Part shown: positions 17,781-27,780 of the stretch, in pieces
How positions within the stretch are numbered: position 1 is the stretch's first letter
How the letters are laid out: each line of letters starts with the position of its first letter
Program-made: the position numbers and the translations under genes
Origin: SZAS-103 sp038234715
GTDB lineage: Bacteria > Pseudomonadota > Gammaproteobacteria > Xanthomonadales > Xanthomonadaceae
NCBI GenBank assembly: GCA_038234715.1
Contig: JBBQTD010000005.1
Span: forward strand, 62,001-126,000
Length of the DNA stretch: 64,000 nucleotides
Direction of reading: 5' to 3'
The notes under the pieces: generated by a model
What the model was told of the DNA's origin: nothing
What the model saw: only the letters and a program-made list of their open reading frames with translations
The model's database searches: none

Positions 17781-18218
17781 ATGCTTGCCCTGATCCAGCG
17801 CGTGCTGCGTGCCGAGGTCCGCGTTGCTGGCGAGTCCGTCGGAGTCATCGGGCCGGGGCTGCTCGCCTTGGTTGCGGTCGAACCCGGCGATCGTGAAACG
17901 CAGGCCCGGCGCATGTGTGAGCGCCTGCTTGGCTATCGGGTGTTCGACGACGCCGCCGGACGCATGAACCGCTGCCTGGCGGACACCGGCGGGGGCCTGC
18001 TGCTGGTCAGCCAGTTCACCCTGGCCGCCGATACCCGCAAGGGCATGCGTCCGGGTTTTTCGACCGCGGCCGCTCCAGATGAGGGATTGCGCTGGTTCAA
18101 TTGCGTGGTCCAGATCGCGCAGGCAGCCCATCCGCTGGTTGCAACGGGCCGTTACGGTGCCCATATGCAGGTGGAACTGGTCAACGACGGCCCTGCGACT
18201 TTCCTGCTGCGCGCTTGA
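17781..18218 (+). CDS. dtd: D-aminoacyl-tRNA deacylase
   Basis: 145 residues, exactly the usual Dtd length. It starts MLALIQRVLRAEVRV and carries the family motifs LLLVSQFTLAADTRKGMRP (active-site SQFTL) and the C-terminal GxMxV-type segment in GRYGAHMQVELVNDGP. It hydrolyses D-amino acids, and glycine on tRNA-Ala, in the cytosol. ATG 17781 gives the correct N-terminus; a longer open frame to 17319 is not coding. It lies 112 bp upstream of rpoD on the same strand. Confidence 0.95.
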   Translation: MLALIQRVLRAEVRVAGESVGVIGPGLLALVAVEPGDRETQARRMCERLLGYRVFDDAAGRMNRCLADTGGGLLLVSQFTLAADTRKGMRPGFSTAAAPDEGLRWFNCVVQIAQAAHPLVATGRYGAHMQVELVNDGPATFLLRA

Positions 18219-18272
18219 CGCTCTGCTCCCGAACCCCCGGCTGAACCCCTCAGACCCTTTGAGGTCAAGCAC

Positions 18273-18303
18273 TTGGGAACGCGAGCTTCGGGTACGATAT
18301 AAT
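18273..18303 (+). promoter_or_regulatory. Candidate sigma-70 promoter of rpoD
   Basis: A perfect -10 hexamer TATAAT lies at 18298-18303, with TTGGGA at 18273-18278 as a weak -35; the 19-bp spacer is longer than ideal. It sits 27 bp before the rpoD start codon in the dtd-rpoD gap. Confidence 0.5.
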
Positions 18304-18330
18304 GCTAGGTCTACTTTCAGCGGCCCCCCC

Positions 18331-20187
<1,857 letters not shown>

Positions 20188-20211
20188 GCCGTGTCAGCTT
20201 GAAATGAAACG

Positions 20212-20240
20212 GAACGGTCGCGAAAGCGGCCGTTTTCGTT
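20212..20240 (+). terminator. Rho-independent terminator after rpoD
   Basis: An 8-bp stem ACGGTCGC/GCGGCCGT (one G-T pair) closed by a GAAA tetraloop and followed by TTTCGTT. It starts 27 bp after the rpoD stop, ahead of the tRNA promoter. Confidence 0.85.
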
Positions 20241-20247
20241 GGCGCGT

Positions 20248-20277
20248 TTCGGAATGCGTATCGCCGCACGCTATCAT
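20248..20277 (+). promoter_or_regulatory. Candidate tRNA promoter
   Basis: TATCAT at 20272-20277 is a good -10 box 8 bp before the mature tRNA; TTCGGA at 20248-20253 is a weak -35. The GC-rich stretch between the -10 and the tRNA resembles stringently controlled stable-RNA promoters. Confidence 0.4.
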
Positions 20278-20285
20278 TCGCGTCC

Positions 20286-20359
20286 GGGCCTATAGCTCAA
20301 TTGGTTAGAGCAGCGAACTCATAATTCGTTGGTTCCAGGTTCAAGTCCTGGTGGGCCCA
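20286..20359 (+). tRNA. tRNA with CAU anticodon, probably tRNA-Ile2 (lysidine type)
   Basis: A 74-nt cloverleaf. Acceptor stem 20286-20292 (GGGCCTA) pairs with 20352-20358, the discriminator is A20359, and D, anticodon and T arms all pair fully. Anticodon CAT is at 20320-20322. CCA is not encoded (CTA follows A20359). CAU can be initiator Met, elongator Met or Ile2. There is no initiator feature, and C4-G69 plus C5-G68 in the acceptor stem match what TilS recognises in Ile2, so Ile2 is favoured over elongator Met. Confidence 0.9.
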
Positions 20360-20433
20360 CTACTTTGCCGGCCGAATCAAGGACTCCGGCCATGGTGTGT
20401 TTCCCAGACACTGCGGGTCTTGAACCTTTTCCC

Positions 20434-21018
20434 TCAGTTCGGCATGACCGACCAATAGATCGCGTAGTTGGCAATCCACGTGAGCGCCCAGGCCCGCTGC
20501 AGCCGTTGCGTGCTCCAGGTGGGAACCACATGGCGTGCTATCACGCGCACGAGGATCGCGAGAACGGCAAAGCGGATCCCGCGCACGGGAATGCTGGCGA
20601 GGATGAACAGCGGCAACCCGATGCCCGCGCTCGCAGCGTGCACCGCGAACACCTTGTAGGGCACGCCGGAGAATGAACCGACAAACGCCGCGACCATGCC
20701 ATTGCGTGCGAGCGCAAGCTGCGCGTGATCGAGCATGCCGATGCTGATCGCAGGCAGGCAATCGAGAACGTGGCGAGCGCCATTGAGGTCGGTTGCGCCC
20801 CATCGGTAGCTGATGATGCCGCCCACCAACGCGCCGGCCAGCGCGAATGCGGCAGTGCTCAATCCGGACCGCAGGCTGCCGAGCGCCGCGCGCGTGATCA
20901 GCACATCGGGAACCACGAAGAATACGTCTGCCTCGCATATGCCCCATGCGAAGGCGAGCAGAAAGTGGCCCACGCGCTGGCGAGCGTTTGTTGGCAGGGC
21001 TTGGCTGTTGATCGACAA
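20434..21018 (-). CDS. Unknown multi-pass membrane protein
   Basis: 194 residues with about five hydrophobic segments, including VGHFLLAFAWGICEADVFFVV near the start and ALTWIANYAIYWSVM at the end. A central segment GMVAAFVGSFSGVPYKVFAV carries a G-x-P pattern reminiscent of DedA/YqaA-type membrane proteins, but similarity is too weak to name a family. It stands alone between the tRNA and a small gene, on the opposite strand to rpoD. Function unknown. Confidence 0.75.
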   Translation of the reverse strand: MSINSQALPTNARQRVGHFLLAFAWGICEADVFFVVPDVLITRAALGSLRSGLSTAAFALAGALVGGIISYRWGATDLNGARHVLDCLPAISIGMLDHAQLALARNGMVAAFVGSFSGVPYKVFAVHAASAGIGLPLFILASIPVRGIRFAVLAILVRVIARHVVPTWSTQRLQRAWALTWIANYAIYWSVMPN

Positions 21019-21252
21019 GCCGGAATAGTGCCATGGCCCAAGCCACGGCCTTACCGTGTTCCGCAGGCCCTGGCCCCATGCAGCAGACGCATGCTCAGGA
21101 AGTCCGCTGGCATCGCCAGCACGGGCGACAATTGCCAGGCGGATTGAAAAAGGCTGACAGGGTCAAGGCGCTACTGGCTCGTGAACGCGCGAATGCACTG
21201 CACCTTTCCACCGTTCCTGTGTGCGCGATAGGTTGTTGTCGACTACTGCCGA

Positions 21253-21462
21253 CTACTGCAGCCCCAGGTAGCCGAGAACCGCATCGGTCACCTCGCCGGG
21301 AGGTGTGAACCACGATTTTGTGTCTTGGCCATCGTGCAACTTGATCTCGGCGCCGGAGTCGCCAAAGCTCTTTCGGTTGACGGGGCGGATCGAGACGATC
21401 CAACGCGGGTTGATGTATTGCACGTCGCCATCGAGATCGACGATCTTCAGAAAGGTGTTCAT
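21253..21462 (-). CDS. Small unknown cytosolic protein (69 aa)
   Basis: Starting at ATG 21462 the protein reads MNTFLKIVDLDGDVQYINPR and continues with beta-strand-rich sequence (WIVSIRPVNRK, AEIKLHDGQDTKSWFTPP) to YLGLQ. It looks like a compact single-domain protein whose sequence resembles families that display a residue table value such as an epitope or flag, but no function is recognised. CGGAGA a few bases upstream supports this start over the 96-residue version starting at 21543. Confidence 0.65.
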   Translation of the reverse strand: MNTFLKIVDLDGDVQYINPRWIVSIRPVNRKSFGDSGAEIKLHDGQDTKSWFTPPGEVTDAVLGYLGLQ

Positions 21463-21594
21463 CTGCGTCTCCGGGAAACTGAGGTGGGGTTTTCCAGCCG
21501 GGGAAATTCGCGGCGCGTGTGCGTCGCGTCGAGAGTAGCGCATCGTCGTCGAACGTCCCGGAATCCGCTTCGCCCCTTCCGGGCTACGACGCTG

Positions 21595-22116
21595 CTAGTC
21601 GAGTCGGAACACGACCGGCAATTGCCCCAAAGCCTGCACCGGCTTGCCATTCCTCATCGTCGGATGGAATCGCCAGTTACGCAGGATCTGTTCGCGCGCG
21701 GCGGCGTCGAGGCGGCGGTTGCCGCTGCTGTGGAGGATGCGCGCGTCGAGCACCCTGCCGTCGACACCGACCAGCAGTTCCAGCAAGACCGTGCCGGAAA
21801 TACCCGCGCGCATCTCCTCGATCGGGTAGATCGGCGCGGGCGAGGTGATCGGGATCAGATTGGCTGCGGCCAGTGGCGGGGGCCGCCCGCAACGCCCGCA
21901 CACATGCAAATGCTCCTGCTGGCGGCCGGGGATCCAGGCGTTGATGTAGTCGAACCTATCCCCCGTCATCACCTGCTCCGAAACCGTCGCCCTGATCGTG
22001 TGCGGCAATGTCAGCACGACGATAACCAGCACGTTAACGAGGATCGCCGCAACGATTCCCCCGACGCGTGCCGGATCAGGCGTCTGCCGCCGATGCCCGA
22101 ATATCGCGTTGACCAT
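21595..22116 (-). CDS. Energy transducer TonB-like protein
   Basis: 173 residues: a cytoplasmic start, one membrane helix (about 20-42, VGGIVAAILVNVLVIVVLTL), a short periplasmic linker and a C-terminal TonB domain with PIYPIEEMRAGISGTVLLEL, VDGRVLDARILHSSGNRRLD and NWRFHPTMRNGKPV. TonB domains contact outer-membrane receptors. The Pro-rich spacer usual in TonB is very short here and holds a CxxC pair (HVCGRCGR). GGAGG stands 6 bp before ATG 22116, which fixes the start. No ExbB/ExbD genes are nearby. Confidence 0.85.
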   Translation of the reverse strand: MVNAIFGHRRQTPDPARVGGIVAAILVNVLVIVVLTLPHTIRATVSEQVMTGDRFDYINAWIPGRQQEHLHVCGRCGRPPPLAAANLIPITSPAPIYPIEEMRAGISGTVLLELLVGVDGRVLDARILHSSGNRRLDAAAREQILRNWRFHPTMRNGKPVQALGQLPVVFRLD

Positions 22117-22270
22117 GGCCCACCTCCCAGGTTCGGTGCGTGAACGCCTGCAACGCCGGGCTCGAACGGCGTTGATCGCATCCTGCTCCGGTTGATCCAT
22201 CCCGGCAACCCAGCTGTCCGTATGACCCACGGCCCGGATGGTCTCGACCCTTTTTCCCCTACCACGCCCG

Positions 22271-23014
22271 TCAGCGTCCTTCGTACCAATACCGCCGCGC
22301 GAAGTCGTTAAGCGCGCTGCGGTCGCGCAGCAGGCGCCAGCCCTGCGCCGGCATCTGGGTGAAATAGTGCCAGTCGCCGTGCTGGTCGAACTTGCGGGTC
22401 GAGGTGATGGCCTTGATCCGGCGCAGCCGCAGCAAGCGTTGCCCGCGCGTGCGACCCAGCCTGCGCAGGCGCAGCAGGAAATCGAGATCCTCGGCGGCCA
22501 TGCGACGCTCGTCGTAACCACCGAGCGCTTCGAAATCGGCGCGACGCCAGAACACCAGCCCGGTATCGAAACCGGTGAGCCAGACGAACGGCAACACCAT
22601 CGCGTAGGTCAACGCGATGCCGACTGACCAGCGCTCCATCGCCACCCCACTCGTGCCGCCGGCCGTGCGCGGGTTTGCCATCGCAGCGGCCACCGCGATG
22701 AAGCTGTCGGGATGCAGGATGCTGTCGGCATCGATGAAGGCGAGGATCTCGCCAGAAGCAATGGCAGCACCTCCATTGCGAACAGCTGCGATCACCCGCT
22801 TTTCGATCATCGCCACCTTGCAGCCACGCGCGCTAGCAATCCGAGCGCTCGCATCGGTCGATCCGTTGTCGGCAAGGATGACCTCGATGGCATCGGCCGC
22901 ATGATCGGCTTCGATCCAGCGCCGGCGTGCCACGTCCACGCTATCAAGCAGACGAGGCAGCAACGCGGCCTCGTTCCAGGCCGGGATTACCAGGCTCATT
23001 TGCGGCGGGGTCAT
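22271..23014 (-). CDS. Glycosyltransferase family 2
   Basis: 247 residues, GT-A fold: MSLVIPAWNEAALLPRLLDS at the start, LADNGSTDASARIA, LAFIDADSILHPDSF (DxD) and the acceptor-side motif AAEDLDFLLRLRRLGR. A hydrophobic segment (ALTYAMVLPFVWLTGF) may touch the membrane. Acceptor and sugar are unknown. It precedes the TonB-like gene (154 bp gap, same strand) and is divergent from the SIR2/TIR gene. Confidence 0.85.
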   Translation of the reverse strand: MTPPQMSLVIPAWNEAALLPRLLDSVDVARRRWIEADHAADAIEVILADNGSTDASARIASARGCKVAMIEKRVIAAVRNGGAAIASGEILAFIDADSILHPDSFIAVAAAMANPRTAGGTSGVAMERWSVGIALTYAMVLPFVWLTGFDTGLVFWRRADFEALGGYDERRMAAEDLDFLLRLRRLGRTRGQRLLRLRRIKAITSTRKFDQHGDWHYFTQMPAQGWRLLRDRSALNDFARRYWYEGR

Positions 23015-23168
23015 TGAGGCAGCATAGACGGTTCGCTGGCGCGTCCCTGGCATTTGAAGGGCGAACATGGCCTGGCCGCAGCTCGGATCAGCTGACGCCA
23101 GAGGCCGTACACTTGGCACATGGGGTGTGGATGGGCGAACGATCCGGTTTCCTGGACCAGGGAAAATC

Positions 23169-24557
23169 ATGACGACGCATTCGGCCGCAACAGCCGTACT
23201 ACAGGGCTTCGACGACGACGCCTGGGACGACCTGCTGAACTACATCGAGGAGCGGAGGGTCATTCCGATCATCGGGCCGGACCTGTTGCGCGTGCAGACC
23301 GATCACGGCCTGCGTCCCCTGTACGAATGGCTGGCCGAAAAACTCGCCGCGCGACTGTCGGTGGATGTGGCCGGATTGCCGCAGCCGCTCACACTCAACG
23401 ACGTCATGTGCTGCTACCTCGGCCAGCACGGCCGGCGCGAGGAGGCCTATACCCGGGTGCGTTCGATCATGCGCGAGATGCAGTTCGAACCGCCGCTGGC
23501 CTTGCGGCAACTCGCGCAGATCACCGACTTCGATCTGTTCGTCACCACCACCTTCGATCCGCTGCTCGAAAACGCCATCAATCGGGAACGCCATGGCGGG
23601 CAACCTTCGACCGAAGTCATCGCCTACGCGCCCAATCGTGTCGTCGATCTGCCAGTCGAACGCGACCAGTTGCGGCATACGGTGGTCTACCACCTGCTTG
23701 GGCGACTGTCCGCATCGCCGACCTACGTGCTATCCGATGAGGACATGCTGGAGTTCATCTGCGCGCTGCAATCCGAACACCTGACGCCGGAAAAGCTCTT
23801 CCACGAACTCGAGCACAACCACCTGCTGCTGATCGGCAGCGACTTCTCGAACTGGCTCGCGCGGCTATTCCTGCGCATGGCCAAGCGCAAGCGCTTGTCC
23901 GACCCGCGCGATTTCACCGAAGTATTCGCCGACGACCACACCATGCAGGACGGGCGGCTGGTGGCGTTCCTGCAGCAGGTCAGCGTGCGTACGCGGGTCT
24001 ACGGCGGCGCGGAGGCATTCGTCGCGGAATTGCATGCGCGCTGGATGAAGCGCCAGCAGCCCGCCTTGCCCTCGAATGCATCCAGCGCCCCGCAGCGCTT
24101 TCTGCCGCCATCGCGCGAGATGCCGGAGAATGCCGTCTTCATCAGTTACGCGCGCGAAGACCTGCCCGCCGTGCAGCGCCTGAAGACCGCAATGGATGCG
24201 ACCGGCATCACCACGTGGTTCGACCTGGACCGTCTCGAAGGCGGAGACGACTATGACCGCAAGATCCGCGCGAACATCGGCCGCTGCAGCTTCTTCCTGC
24301 CGGTCATTTCGGCGACCACCCAGCGTCGCCATGAAGCCTACTTTCGCCGGGAATGGAGTTACGCAGTCGACCGCGCGCGCAGCATCGCAGATGGCGCCGT
24401 GTTCGTCCTGCCGGTGTGCATCGACGACACGCCCGAAGCGCAGGCGCTGGTGCCGGAAGTGTTCAAGGCATTGCATATCGTCCGCATGCCGGACGGAGAA
24501 CCACCACCGGAATTCCTGCGCAGGCTGCAGGATCTCTTCAGCGGGAGGCAGGCATGA
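23169..24557 (+). CDS. SIR2-like domain plus C-terminal TIR domain protein (candidate NAD-active effector)
   Basis: 462 residues. Residues 15-295 resemble the bacterial SIR2-like fold: VIPIIGPDLL (31-40), VTTTFDPLLE (125-134), VVYHLLGR (172-179) and LLIGSDFSNWL (220-230). The canonical catalytic Asn after TT is Thr, and the glycine-rich loop is altered, so this half may be inactive or divergent. Residues 320-462 form a TIR domain: AVFISYARED, TTWFDLDRLEGGDDY and YFRREWSY with the candidate catalytic Glu395, consistent with NADase activity. AGGGAAA precedes ATG 23169. It overlaps the next gene by 4 bp (ATGA). First gene of a three-gene operon-like set. Confidence 0.85.
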   Translation: MTTHSAATAVLQGFDDDAWDDLLNYIEERRVIPIIGPDLLRVQTDHGLRPLYEWLAEKLAARLSVDVAGLPQPLTLNDVMCCYLGQHGRREEAYTRVRSIMREMQFEPPLALRQLAQITDFDLFVTTTFDPLLENAINRERHGGQPSTEVIAYAPNRVVDLPVERDQLRHTVVYHLLGRLSASPTYVLSDEDMLEFICALQSEHLTPEKLFHELEHNHLLLIGSDFSNWLARLFLRMAKRKRLSDPRDFTEVFADDHTMQDGRLVAFLQQVSVRTRVYGGAEAFVAELHARWMKRQQPALPSNASSAPQRFLPPSREMPENAVFISYAREDLPAVQRLKTAMDATGITTWFDLDRLEGGDDYDRKIRANIGRCSFFLPVISATTQRRHEAYFRREWSYAVDRARSIADGAVFVLPVCIDDTPEAQALVPEVFKALHIVRMPDGEPPPEFLRRLQDLFSGRQA

Positions 24558-27500
24558 GTCCCGCCATTGCGGTTGCCGAAGAAGAGGTGACGATCGATCC
24601 GCAGAACCCGTGGCTGGGCCTGTTCTCCTACTCCGAACAATCACGCGCGTATTTCCACGGGCGCGACGAAGAGACGGCCGAGCTCTGCCGGCGTGTCCAG
24701 CGCAAGTTGCTGACCGTTTTGTTCGGGCAGTCCGGCCTCGGCAAGACTTCGCTGTTGCGCGCCGGCATCGTACCTCGCTTGCGTGCCGAAGGCTTCTGCC
24801 CGGTGTATGTGCGCATCGACTACGCGCGCAACTCGCCGGCCCCATCCGAACAGATCAAGCAGGCGATCTTCAAGGCCACCGCTGCAGCAGGCTATTGGAC
24901 GCAACCAGGCAGCGCGATCGAGGGAGAGTCGCTGTGGGAGTTCCTGCATCATCGCGGAGACCTGTTGCGCGACGCTGAGGGACGCGCGCTGATGCCGCTG
25001 CTGATCTTCGACCAGTTCGAGGAAATCTTCACGCTCGGCCAGGCCGACGATACCGGGCGCATGCGCGCCAAGGAGTTTCTCTCGGATCTCGCCGACCTTG
25101 TCGAGAACCGTCCGCCTGCTGCTCTTGAGGCGCGCATCGAGTTCGACGATGCGGCCGCGGAGAATTTCGATTTCGCGCGCGCCGACTATCGCGTGCTGAT
25201 CGCGCTGCGCGAGGACTACCTGGCACACCTCGAAGGCGTGAAGACGATCATGCCGTCAATCACCCAGAACCGCATGCGACTCGCGCGCATGAACGGCGTG
25301 CAGGCCCTGAGCGCAGTGATCAAGCCCGGCGGCCGGCTGGTGTCGCAGGAAGTCGCGGAGTCGATCGTGCGCTTTGTCGCTGGCGGTTCGGAGCTGGCCA
25401 ATGCGGAGATAGAACCGTCGCTGCTCAGCCTCATCTGCCGAGAACTCAACAGCGTTCGCCAGTCGCAGGGGCGCGGCGAGATTTCCGCGGATTTGCTCGC
25501 GGGTTCTCGCGATACCATTCTCAGCGAATTCTACGAACGCGCGCTTGCCGATCAACCTGCCGGCGTGCGGCGCGTGATCGAGGACGAGTTGCTCACCGAC
25601 TCCGGCTACCGCGAAAGCCTGGCCGAAGAACGCGTGATCAAGCTGCTCGCCGAAGCGGGTGCTGCGCCGGATGCGTTGGCTGCCCTCGTCAATCGCCGAC
25701 TGCTGCGCATCGAGGAACGTCTCGACATGCGGCGCGTCGAACTCACCCACGACGTGCTGTGCAGCGTCGTCCTGTCCAGCCGCAATCTGCGCCACGGACG
25801 CGAAGCGCGCGATGAAGCGCAACGGCAGCTCGCGGCGCAGCAGGAACGCGAAGCCGCGACCCATCGCGCGCTGTTGCGGGCGCGCACCATCGCCAGCGTC
25901 TGTGCGGTGCTGATGGTGATCGCGGTCGCGAGTGCGGTGTTCGGCTGGATCAGCCAGCGGCGCGCGCGTGAGGCCGAAGCCGAAGCGCAGAAGTCGCGCA
26001 GCGATGCCGAGAAACTGGTCAGCTTCCTGATCGAGGATTTCTATGCGGAACTCGCGCCGACCGGCCGGCTTGACACGCTTGGCAAGCTCGCGCACAAGAC
26101 GGTCGGCTACTACAACGGGTTGCCCGCGCAGCTGGTGACGCCCAAGACCGAGGCCTACCGCGCAATGGCCCTGCTCCGCGAGGGCGAGGCCCAGGACGGC
26201 AGCGGCGCGCTCGAAGCCTCCCGCAAGAGCTTCACCGAGGCGCGCAACGTGTTCCAGAAGCAATACGACGCCGGCAACAAGGGCGAGGCGGTGACCATCA
26301 GCCTGGCGCTGGCCAATTACGATCTGGGCACCGGAGGCAACAGCGGCGGCGCCAGCCGCAGCGACGCCAACCTGCTGAATAAGGCGGCGGATATGTTGCG
26401 GCCGCTGGCGCATTCGCGGACAGGCTCGCGCCAGGCCAAGCTGCTCTACGCGAACACGCTCAACTTCCTGAGCCACACCGAGGCTGACCGAAAACGCTCC
26501 GTGGCGATTTGCGACGAGGCGCGGGAAATCCTCAAGGGTATGGGCGCACTTGACCTGACCGACCTCGACGCCGCAGCGGCCTACGCCGATGTCGCCGATT
26601 CCGAGGCTCGGCACCTGGTGGACCTGGACCGCGTCGACGAAGCGCAGAAGCTCGAAACGCAGGTCTTCAACCTGGCCGAAAGGGTATTGGCCCAACGCCC
26701 CAACGACCTGCGTTCGCTCGGCAACCGCTATTACGCCGCGCAACTGCTGGGGAGCCTGGCATCGCGCAAGCACGACGCGGTTGGCGCGGTCGACTATGCC
26801 AATCGCGCCGGGCAGGCGGGGGAGGACCTGGTGCGTTTCAATCCGGCGGACCTGGCGTCCTGGCAGTTCTGGGCCGGTGGCAAGGGCCAGCTCGGCGACG
26901 TGCAACTTGAGCAGGGCCTGGTCGCGAAATCGATGGCGACAATGCGCGACGTGCTGACGCTGGCGCAGGATCCGCGCCGGCCGTCCAGCCTCGGCCCGGT
27001 CGTTTGGAACCGCTGGGGCACGCTGGCGGCCCTGCAGGCCCGGACAGGAGACGCGGCAGCCGCGGAGAAATCGCTGCAGTCCTTCGTCCGCGACCGCAAT
27101 GAATTGATCGCGACATTCACGCCGGACGATTCGCGGCGACAGCTGCTCGTCTCGGCCGAGCAATTGCTGCGCAGCCGCCTGCAATACTTCAAGGGCGATC
27201 GCGAACGATCACTGGCCAGCGCCACGGCGGCCGCCGACGCCATCGGCAAGGTGATTGTTCCGGAGCGCAGCCGCAGCGCGATCATACTGCGCGACAACTT
27301 CCTGCGTGCGGCCCTGCGCACCGCAGCATTCTCGGCGTTGCAGCTGGGCCATGGCGCGCAGGCCGAGGCGCTGGCGCGACGCTGGCTGGCCGTGCCTGCC
27401 GATCCGAATTCATACGCCGACCCGCGCGATGAAACTTCGCGCGCCTGCGCCGCCATAGCGCACGGGTTGCTGATGCAGTCGCGCAGCCCCGACGCCTTGG

Positions 27501-27748
27501 TGGCCGTGCAACCCGCGCTCGATTATTACCGCTCGCAAGAGCAGGCCGGCGCGCAGGAAATCTCGTTCCGGTACGCATATGCCTATGCGCTCTACGTCAG
27601 TGCGCTTGCGCAACCTCCCGGGCAGGCGCAACGGGGCGCCAACCTGGACGCGGCGGCAAAGCTGATCGATGGCGCATCGGCAGAAGCCAGGGAACTCGCG
27701 GACATGCGCGAGCTGGCGGGTTTGATTGCGGCTGCACAAGCGAAATAA
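24554..27748 (+). CDS. STAND-type NTPase (nSTAND1-like) with one membrane helix and long helical-repeat C-terminus
   Basis: 1064 residues. N-terminal NTPase: NPWLGLFSYSEQSRAYFHGR (18-37) is the typical nSTAND1 entry, Walker A GQSGLGKT (58-65), Walker B LLIFDQFEE (149-157), then a winged-helix region ending ELTHDVLCSVV. A charged linker leads to one predicted membrane helix (about 446-466, IASVCAVLMVIAVASAVFGWI). Residues 480-1064 are Ala/Leu-rich helical repeats of TPR type. STAND proteins act as sensor switches that assemble on ligand binding; here the helical tail would be the sensor. Coupled by ATGA overlap to the SIR2/TIR gene. Confidence 0.85.
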   Translation: MSPAIAVAEEEVTIDPQNPWLGLFSYSEQSRAYFHGRDEETAELCRRVQRKLLTVLFGQSGLGKTSLLRAGIVPRLRAEGFCPVYVRIDYARNSPAPSEQIKQAIFKATAAAGYWTQPGSAIEGESLWEFLHHRGDLLRDAEGRALMPLLIFDQFEEIFTLGQADDTGRMRAKEFLSDLADLVENRPPAALEARIEFDDAAAENFDFARADYRVLIALREDYLAHLEGVKTIMPSITQNRMRLARMNGVQALSAVIKPGGRLVSQEVAESIVRFVAGGSELANAEIEPSLLSLICRELNSVRQSQGRGEISADLLAGSRDTILSEFYERALADQPAGVRRVIEDELLTDSGYRESLAEERVIKLLAEAGAAPDALAALVNRRLLRIEERLDMRRVELTHDVLCSVVLSSRNLRHGREARDEAQRQLAAQQEREAATHRALLRARTIASVCAVLMVIAVASAVFGWISQRRAREAEAEAQKSRSDAEKLVSFLIEDFYAELAPTGRLDTLGKLAHKTVGYYNGLPAQLVTPKTEAYRAMALLREGEAQDGSGALEASRKSFTEARNVFQKQYDAGNKGEAVTISLALANYDLGTGGNSGGASRSDANLLNKAADMLRPLAHSRTGSRQAKLLYANTLNFLSHTEADRKRSVAICDEAREILKGMGALDLTDLDAAAAYADVADSEARHLVDLDRVDEAQKLETQVFNLAERVLAQRPNDLRSLGNRYYAAQLLGSLASRKHDAVGAVDYANRAGQAGEDLVRFNPADLASWQFWAGGKGQLGDVQLEQGLVAKSMATMRDVLTLAQDPRRPSSLGPVVWNRWGTLAALQARTGDAAAAEKSLQSFVRDRNELIATFTPDDSRRQLLVSAEQLLRSRLQYFKGDRERSLASATAAADAIGKVIVPERSRSAIILRDNFLRAALRTAAFSALQLGHGAQAEALARRWLAVPADPNSYADPRDETSRACAAIAHGLLMQSRSPDALVAVQPALDYYRSQEQAGAQEISFRYAYAYALYVSALAQPPGQAQRGANLDAAAKLIDGASAEARELADMRELAGLIAAAQAK

Positions 27749-27780
27749 CGGCTCAGTCGCCTTTCCGCGAGCAACGACAG

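Noticed and set aside
18079..18330. Upstream extension of rpoD (start at 18079)
   Set aside because: It overlaps dtd and adds sequence absent from RpoD; ATG 18331 gives the standard N-terminus after a TATAAT promoter.
25256..27184. Long minus-strand open frame of about 640 codons opposite the STAND gene
   Set aside because: Compositionally Arg/His-rich shadow of the plus-strand gene, with no motif or ribosome-binding site.
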